Assembly (NCBI GenBank): GCA_946409675.1
Contig: CAMJXI010000022.1
Span: 1-11,465, forward strand
DNA from: an uncultured Lactobacillus sp.
GTDB lineage: Bacteria > Bacillota > Bacilli > Lactobacillales > Lactobacillaceae
Direction of reading: 5' to 3'
Length of the DNA: 11,465 bases
Position numbers and translations under genes: made by a program. Each line of letters starts with the position of its first letter. Within the stretch, counting starts at the first letter, position 1. The notes under the pieces are model-generated. The model did no database searches and was not told where the DNA came from. It was given only the letters and a program-made list of their open reading frames with translations. Below, piece after piece: positions 7,353 to 11,465 of the stretch.

Positions 7353-7402
7353 TTTATAATCATAAAATGATTTTATTATTTGCTATAAGTGAATACAAAA
7401 AT

Positions 7403-7424
7403 AGACGAGCAATCGTCTTTTTTT
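7403..7424 (+). terminator. Intrinsic terminator of the GH31 gene
   Basis: A 6-bp stem, AGACGA (7403-7408) with TCGTCT (7413-7418), closes a GCAA (GNRA) tetraloop and is followed by six T (7419-7424). It lies about 50 nt past the GH31 stop. The stem sequence is the same as the core of the terminator at 771-801. Confidence 0.85.
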
Positions 7425-7596
7425 GTGAACTAAATTATTGAATACCAGACGTTTTCCAATAGGTGGCGATTCAGCAACGTTATTGTCGGCTAATCCGGCT
7501 AAAGATTACTAACTAAATTTCACAAATTTTGTGCGAAAGTCCTTTCCTTTACAAAGGAAATAGCAATGCTAAATTTGACATAAGGAGACCATCATT
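7425..7596 (+). promoter_or_regulatory. Non-coding leader with potential branched RNA structure
   Basis: These 172 nt between the GH31 terminator and the next start codon hold no plausible gene. The 3' part can form three adjacent hairpins: CACAA-ATT-TTGTG (7521-7533), an 8-bp TTTCCTTT/AAAGGAAA stem (7543-7560) and TAGC-AAT-GCTA (7561-7571). They may be enclosed by self-complementary AAATTT segments (7515-7520 and 7571-7576; the last base of the third hairpin is shared). TCCTT (7540-7544) could instead pair with the AAGGA of the ribosome binding site (7582-7586). No known riboswitch consensus is recognised. A promoter must lie in the 5' part (TTGTCG near 7484 is a possible -35) but no convincing -10 is seen. 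Confidence 0.35.
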
Positions 7597-8154
7597 ATGA
7601 CGAATAAGAAAATACTCAACTTTTTAACATTGGTTCTTTTACTAGCAAGTTTTATTTTAGTCTTAAAGATTAACTCAAATACGCACCAGACTGTCTATGG
7701 AGACAATGTTGCTAAACAGCAAGAAACAGTTTTGACCACTGCCAACTCTTTTCAGTTTGACCAAATTAAAATGGGGACATCCTCTGTGAAATACATTCAC
7801 ATTAAATATTCTCCAACTGAGTTGCCAGAAAACGGATCCACCAGGCACGCCGGAGATCTGTTCCAACTTTCCCACTCACCCATTGGGCAAAAAGATATTT
7901 TGGTACAGTTTGCGAATCGAACGCCCGTACTCTCGATGAGCGCGCGGACGGATCAAGTTGCAGCAAACTCATTTACAGCGGTGGTGCCAGAAGATGGCAC
8001 TTTTAAAATTACGACCGAGACAACTTATAAAGTTACCTATCAAGAAGTTTGGGGACACCCAATTGGTTCTCCAACGGGAACTTGGATGAAACTTAATGTT
8101 AATGCCATCCATGCGCCAGACTCAGAAATTGCACATTTTGATAAGGTTAGTTAG
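7597..8154 (+). CDS. Small membrane-anchored extracellular protein of unknown function
   Basis: A 185-residue protein that I do not recognise. The N-terminus is a typical signal-anchor or signal peptide: Lys 4-5, then a hydrophobic stretch at about 7-24 (ILNFLTLVLLLASFILVLKI). No lipobox Cys and no convincing AxA cleavage site are seen, so it is probably tethered with the rest outside. The remaining 155 residues are polar and beta-prone, lack cysteines, and end in a stretch rich in Val, Thr and Lys (TFKITTETTYKVTYQEVWG, then GTWMKLNVNA), suggesting a small beta-sandwich. It has a good ribosome binding site (AAGGAG, 9 nt before the ATG), a possibly structured leader, and its own terminator. 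It stands alone between two unrelated units. That it is a real gene is well supported; its function is unknown. Confidence 0.82.
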   Translation: MTNKKILNFLTLVLLLASFILVLKINSNTHQTVYGDNVAKQQETVLTTANSFQFDQIKMGTSSVKYIHIKYSPTELPENGSTRHAGDLFQLSHSPIGQKDILVQFANRTPVLSMSARTDQVAANSFTAVVPEDGTFKITTETTYKVTYQEVWGHPIGSPTGTWMKLNVNAIHAPDSEIAHFDKVS

Positions 8155-8172
8155 ATAAAGACTAACTAAACT

Positions 8173-8227
8173 AAAAAAGAAACTTAGTATTCACACGAAA
8201 GACGTGTGTTGCTAAGTTTCTTTTTTT
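8173..8227. terminator. Strong bidirectional terminator between convergent genes
   Basis: AAAAAAGAAACTTAG (8173-8187) pairs with CTAAGTTTCTTTTTTT (8212-8227), and an inner stem CACACG/CGTGTG (8192-8197, 8203-8208) closes an AAAGA loop. The plus strand has a run of seven T and the minus strand a run of six, so it can end both the 185-residue-protein gene and the minus-strand esterase operon that meet here. Confidence 0.92.
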
Positions 8228-8231
8228 ACTA

Positions 8232-9056
8232 CTACTTGTCTAGAACACGAGCCAACCATTCCTTGGCTAATCCTACCCAATGAGCAAGATGTTTATCTTC
8301 GAGGCTTTCGTTGCCAGCTTGTCCGATAATTGGCGTTGCCACAGAAAAGCCATGCACTCCGGCATTTAAGAATAGCCCTTCAGTTTCTACGCCATTTTCT
8401 TGCAAGGCGTTAAAATAGCCCAGCCCATTCGTTACTGGAACAACCGGATCATTCGTAGCGTGGATCACCATCGTTGGTGGTGTCTCTTTCGTCACACCCG
8501 TTGTCGCATTATGGAACAGCTTATTTTCTGGAATTGCCGCCAATTGTTCTGGAGTCAAATCCAAATCTAATTTGGCAAAATCAATAAACGGATAAACCAA
8601 GATTGTTGCATTGGGTTTTGCCACATCAGTTAAGTTGTATTCTTTAACGCTCGATGGATCATTCAGCATTGAATTAACAATCGCTGCAACGTGTCCCCCA
8701 GCAGAAAACCCGATTGTGCTGATTTTGTCTGGCAGAACAGCATACTCGGTCGCGTTTTCTCTAAAGTACTTAATTGTTTCTAACCCACACAAACCTGCAT
8801 CTGGATAAACTTGTCCGCCATCAGTGACTAAGTTGTAATAAACAACCGCCACACGATAACCTTCCTGCAGCCAAACGTTGACCACTGGATCAATTTCCTT
8901 CTTCGAGTGATGCATGAAGTAACCACCCGGAAAGACAATCATTAAGGGTCTTGGAGCATCTTCCGTACTTGCCGAATTCAGGTTATCAATGTTAAAAAAA
9001 TCAACCTTAAATTTTCTGCCAGTCTGTGTCTCTAAGTTAATTGTTTCTTTCTTCAT
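8232..9056 (-). CDS. Alpha/beta-hydrolase, acetyl-esterase-like
   Basis: A 274-residue serine hydrolase of the alpha/beta-hydrolase fold, resembling the BD-FAE/acetylxylan-esterase-like and hormone-sensitive-lipase-like enzymes common in lactobacilli. Motifs: oxyanion-hole VFPGGYF (41-47, replacing HGGG), nucleophile elbow GFSAG (116-120, Ser 118), Asp 203 in HATNDPVVP and His 235 in GVHGFS, a complete and correctly ordered catalytic triad. There is no signal peptide, so it is cytoplasmic. The ATG lies inside the 3' end of yibF (20-nt overlap, different frame) and has no clear Shine-Dalgarno sequence, so translation is probably coupled to yibF. No other start would keep the N-terminal strand. 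It is the last gene of the minus-strand operon, ending at the bidirectional terminator. The natural ester substrate cannot be told; short-chain acyl esters or deacetylation of a sugar are plausible. Confidence 0.9.
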   Translation of the reverse strand: MKKETINLETQTGRKFKVDFFNIDNLNSASTEDAPRPLMIVFPGGYFMHHSKKEIDPVVNVWLQEGYRVAVVYYNLVTDGGQVYPDAGLCGLETIKYFRENATEYAVLPDKISTIGFSAGGHVAAIVNSMLNDPSSVKEYNLTDVAKPNATILVYPFIDFAKLDLDLTPEQLAAIPENKLFHNATTGVTKETPPTMVIHATNDPVVPVTNGLGYFNALQENGVETEGLFLNAGVHGFSVATPIIGQAGNESLEDKHLAHWVGLAKEWLARVLDK

Positions 9057-9804
9057 TTGCCAATTTCTGCTTTCTACCGACAGCGTAAATTACTGCAGGA
9101 ATCGTTAACAATACGCCAACAATAGAATAAACCATGATAAGTGCGGCACTCACGAAGAGTTTGTCGTTAACCACTCTTCCTATCGAATAATGTAACCTGA
9201 TAAACCAAATAAATAAAGGCAAAAAGCTTCCGAACATCCCAAACAAAATTGTGTTTAAAGCAGTTCCTAAAATGTCCTCACCAATTTTGGTACCGGATCT
9301 CTTTAGTGATGCTAAGGAAATATCACTCTTTTGTACAAGTAATTCCAGCATCCCAGCAGACATCGCCACAGCCGCCTCGGCTATCGCACCAAGTGTACTA
9401 AAGACCGCGACAAGAATGCCAAGGTCTTGGTAATTTATCCCAATATTTAAGGATAAGCCAACTAGTTCCTCACCACTCTGATCACCGAAGCCACCTGCCT
9501 GAGCGAAGTATTCCAAAATCAGAATCAAGACAAACAGTCCGGCACTAATCGCCATCGCGATTAAGAACGAAATTTTGGCCACGCGGTTATCATGCGTTCC
9601 AAGATAAATGATTGTCAGTAATTTCAACGGTACGAAAATCACGCCGACGAGCAAGATATTCGTACCAATCCCAATTAGAACCGCGACCAGAATAATCAAG
9701 GCAAAATTCAACACAATACTGAGGTAACTTTTGAGGCCAGTTTTGCCACCGACTATCGTAATCAAAATCAATAATAGAAGTAGTAATGCACCCAGGGTAC
9801 TCAT
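9037..9804 (-). CDS. yibF: YibE/F-family membrane protein, YibF-like
   Basis: A 255-residue integral membrane protein with about six or seven hydrophobic segments (roughly 4-20, 27-60, 78-99, 128-150, 180-203, 215-243) and a charged C-terminal tail (RKQKLANEERNN). The segment LGAIAEAAVAMSAGMLEL (138-155) followed by ISLASLKRSGTKIGEDILG (162-180) is the conserved core of the YibE/F family and aligns with residues 259-301 of the adjacent YibE. The start ATG overlaps the yibE stop by 4 nt (ATGA), and the 3' end overlaps the esterase gene by 20 nt, so all three are probably co-translated. The biochemical role of YibE/F is not established; a two-subunit membrane complex or transporter is a reasonable guess from the paired, homologous, all-membrane architecture. 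Confidence 0.88.
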   Translation of the reverse strand: MSTLGALLLLLLILITIVGGKTGLKSYLSIVLNFALIILVAVLIGIGTNILLVGVIFVPLKLLTIIYLGTHDNRVAKISFLIAMAISAGLFVLILILEYFAQAGGFGDQSGEELVGLSLNIGINYQDLGILVAVFSTLGAIAEAAVAMSAGMLELLVQKSDISLASLKRSGTKIGEDILGTALNTILFGMFGSFLPLFIWFIRLHYSIGRVVNDKLFVSAALIMVYSIVGVLLTIPAVIYAVGRKQKLANEERNN

Positions 9805-10934
9805 TTGACCACCCCGCTCTCTACTACTTTGCCTTTACGCAAAAGCAGGCTGAAGCCTGTCGCAATCGGCACCGTCAGCACTATCCCAATTGCTGAAATG
9901 AGGCTCTGCAAAATCCCGATTGATAAGGCAAACTCGAACGTATAGTTAATCGTGTTCAAGTCTCGAATCAGCAAAATCGTCATCGGTAAGGCTTCCGCCA
10001 TGAAGATTAAGACCAACACGTTGATTAAAGGTCCCATTATTTCCTGGCCAATAGTCCGTCCACTTTGCCAGAGCTGTTTCAAAGAAATCGTTGGTTGGTG
10101 CTCGATTAATTCTGACAAACTCGAAATAATATCCGTCGCTTCATCCATCACCGCTCCGAGAACCCCGATTAACGCTTGGGCCAAAAACAAAGTTTTAGGA
10201 TTCTGGGTCGCAAAATCAACGGCCTCATACCGAATGCCTGATTCGTGTGTGAGTTGCATGACTCCCCAGCAAATCAGAAAAGAGGTAAAGACCCCAATGA
10301 TTGTTGCAAACCACGTCAACCACATTTTCTTGTGGATACCTTGGACCAGAGCTAACGATAAGAGTGAAAGGACCAGTACTGCTAGGCTATAAATAGGAAC
10401 GACCTTCGTACTATTTTCGGCTACATCAAACACCACGAAGAAATAGAACAGCACCATGTTCAAAATCATCGAAATCATGATTAGGAACGATTTCTTCCCC
10501 ACGACCATGACCAAAATCACGCACATGATTGTCAATGCAAGCACGAGAACCCAATCTCTTTTCGGTGATACTAAACCCGGCTTTGCTCCGTCAAAGCTCA
10601 CCAAAACCCGTTGTCCGACTTTGTAGTCCTCGGTGTTTAGTTGCGAAGCCAAGTAGTCGTTTGTAACCTGAAAAGTTTTACCAGCATGCGTTCCAGTTAG
10701 CACTTTGATATCCAGATACTGCCGGTACTTCTCATCATTGTGCTCAAACTCGTCGGTCGTTTTCTGGAGGAGAACAGTCGGTTTGGTATTTCCGGAAATC
10801 GTAGCGACTTCGTTTGGTAGGCCGTTTACGTTGAAAAAGGCTAGCAACGTCAAAACGATTCCAACAACCGCAACAATACTTGCAGCGATTATTCTAGCCT
10901 TATTGAATGGTATATCCTTAATCTTCGACCACAT
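9801..10934 (-). CDS. yibE: YibE/F-family membrane protein, YibE-like
   Basis: A 377-residue membrane protein. An N-terminal transmembrane helix (about 13-36) is followed by a soluble, probably extracytoplasmic beta-rich domain (about 40-125, with TGTHAGKTFQVTNDY), then about seven transmembrane helices (128-146, 149-169, 178-198, 205-228, 249-270, 300-324, 333-365). The family signature LGAVMDEATDIISSLSELI (259-277) and ISLKQLWQSGRTIGQEIMG (283-301) are present. A start 7 codons upstream (10953-10955) is possible, but ATG 10932-10934 is preferred because AAGGGGGGA (10941-10949) sits 6 nt before it, whereas the upstream ATG lacks a ribosome binding site. It begins 48 nt after the PatB-like gene with no terminator between, and overlaps yibF by 4 nt. 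Function is unknown in the family. Confidence 0.88.
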   Translation of the reverse strand: MWSKIKDIPFNKARIIAASIVAVVGIVLTLLAFFNVNGLPNEVATISGNTKPTVLLQKTTDEFEHNDEKYRQYLDIKVLTGTHAGKTFQVTNDYLASQLNTEDYKVGQRVLVSFDGAKPGLVSPKRDWVLVLALTIMCVILVMVVGKKSFLIMISMILNMVLFYFFVVFDVAENSTKVVPIYSLAVLVLSLLSLALVQGIHKKMWLTWFATIIGVFTSFLICWGVMQLTHESGIRYEAVDFATQNPKTLFLAQALIGVLGAVMDEATDIISSLSELIEHQPTISLKQLWQSGRTIGQEIMGPLINVLVLIFMAEALPMTILLIRDLNTINYTFEFALSIGILQSLISAIGIVLTVPIATGFSLLLRKGKVVESGVVK

Positions 10935-10982
10935 CGATTGTCCCCCCTTCGTCATTTTTTCAATGCTTTTAGCTTTTTCGAA

Positions 10983-11453
10983 CTAGATTCTCTTTTGGTT
11001 AGACGCTTCGACTAGACAGTCGAGTCCAACTTGCAACATTTCCTGTGGGCACGCAAAGTTGAAGCGAATGAAGATTGAGCCATCTCCGGCGTATGCTAAG
11101 CCGTCGTTGATGTCGACCCCAAACTCGTCTTTTAAGACATCTTTGGCGACTTTTGAATCAGGACACTGTAAGTCGTTGATTTTGATCCAGGCAAGGTATG
11201 TGGCATCTAATTTCGTGACTTCAAACTTCGGATTGTTAGCAAGCGTACTCTCCAAAAGTTCGTAGTTAGTTTTAAGTTGCGCCATCAATTGATCTACCCA
11301 ATCATTTGCCGCTGCCACGTTTAAGTAGACTGCTTCTAAGCCCACAATCGCAAAGAGACTCAATTGATCCATGCCGTACGTTTTTTCGTATTGAGCTAGC
11401 TTATCCAAAAGGTTAGTGTTTTTGGACATCACAAAGGAAGCCTTTAAACCGGC
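10983..11453 (-). CDS. PatB/MalY-like PLP-dependent C-S lyase/aminotransferase, C-terminal part
   Basis: The last 156 residues of a fold-type I PLP enzyme, from AGLKASFVMSKNTNLL onward; members are about 385-390 residues, so roughly 60% is missing. AGLKAS normally follows the PLP-lysine motif (SKTFN-I/L), which would fall just past the true end of the sequence. Near the C-terminus IFIRFNFACP holds the Arg that binds the substrate carboxylate in the MalY/PatB branch (usual form RLNxACP). These enzymes cleave cystathionine/cysteine C-S bonds or act as aminotransferases. The frame stays open beyond GTG 11430-11432 and ATG 11427-11429, which are internal codons and not real starts. The four residues that would be read from 11454-11465 (LFRS) come from adapter sequence and are excluded. 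It appears to be the upstream gene of the yibE-yibF-esterase run. Confidence 0.88.
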   Translation of the reverse strand, partial: AGLKASFVMSKNTNLLDKLAQYEKTYGMDQLSLFAIVGLEAVYLNVAAANDWVDQLMAQLKTNYELLESTLANNPKFEVTKLDATYLAWIKINDLQCPDSKVAKDVLKDEFGVDINDGLAYAGDGSIFIRFNFACPQEMLQVGLDCLVEASNQKRI

Positions 11454-11465
11454 AGATCGGAAGAG
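11454..11465. other. Illumina adapter remnant at the contig end (artifact)
   Basis: The terminal AGATCGGAAGAG is identical to the first 12 bases of the Illumina TruSeq adapter. It replaces the expected codons just before AGLKAS of the PatB-like gene, where a T-F-N-I/L-type motif should be read and LFRS is read instead. It should be trimmed and is not genomic. Confidence 0.93.

Noticed and set aside
7358..7372. AATCAT-AAA-ATGATT hairpin directly after the GH31 stop
   Set aside because: The stem is almost all A/T with a 3-nt loop and is too weak to act as a terminator alone; the good terminator lies at 7403-7424.
7575..7580. Perfect TTGACA just before the ribosome binding site of the 185-residue protein gene
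   Set aside because: A start driven by it would fall inside the coding region, after the start codon. It is best read as chance in an AT-rich leader.
7441..7590. T-box or known riboswitch (preQ1, TPP, SAM, c-di-GMP, glycine) in the leader
   Set aside because: No T-box AGGGTGGNACCGCG segment or other diagnostic core was found; only unspecific hairpins.
11427..11432. GTG-ATG as the start of a short 149-residue gene
   Set aside because: The frame continues upstream with the conserved AGLKASF of PatB/MalY enzymes, so these are internal codons of a gene truncated by the contig end.

Overview
The window looks like a draft-assembly contig from a low-to-moderate GC Gram-positive bacterium of the order Lactobacillales, probably Lactobacillaceae. 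The reasons are AGGAG-type ribosome binding sites, GntR/HutC control of amino-sugar genes, a YibE/YibF pair next to a PatB/MalY-type enzyme, and U-tailed intrinsic terminators. The genus cannot be fixed from the sequence. Both edges cut through genes, and the last 12 bases match the start of the Illumina TruSeq adapter.

The left half (1-7424) is an amino-sugar catabolism locus. On the minus strand lie two tandem nagA-type N-acetylhexosamine-6-phosphate deacetylases (the left one cut by the edge), an AgaS-type SIS-domain amino-sugar-phosphate isomerase/deaminase, and a GntR/HutC regulator. Divergent from the regulator, on the plus strand, is a 1078-residue GH31 glycosidase whose catalytic motifs resemble the alpha-N-acetylgalactosaminidase branch (GH31_18). 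Together they suggest a GalNAc route: the GH31 enzyme frees GalNAc, an uptake/phosphorylation system not in this window makes GalNAc-6-P, a NagA/AgaA deacetylates it to GalN-6-P, and AgaS converts that to tagatose-6-P and ammonia. Two TGG-N6-CCA operator candidates, one before the second nagA and one at the start of gntR transcription, fit control by the GntR protein. The first nagA has its own promoter with a cre-like site instead, which suggests the two copies are regulated differently.

The middle (7425-8231) holds a leader of about 170 nt that can fold into several hairpins, followed by a gene for a 185-residue membrane-anchored extracellular protein of unknown function. A strong bidirectional terminator follows.

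The right part (8232-11465) is a minus-strand run: the C-terminal part of a PatB/MalY-like PLP enzyme, yibE, yibF (4-nt overlap) and an alpha/beta-hydrolase esterase (20-nt overlap). It reads as one operon ending at the bidirectional terminator. No RNA genes, insertion sequences, CRISPR arrays or phage genes are visible, and no stretch longer than about 250 bases lacks a gene.
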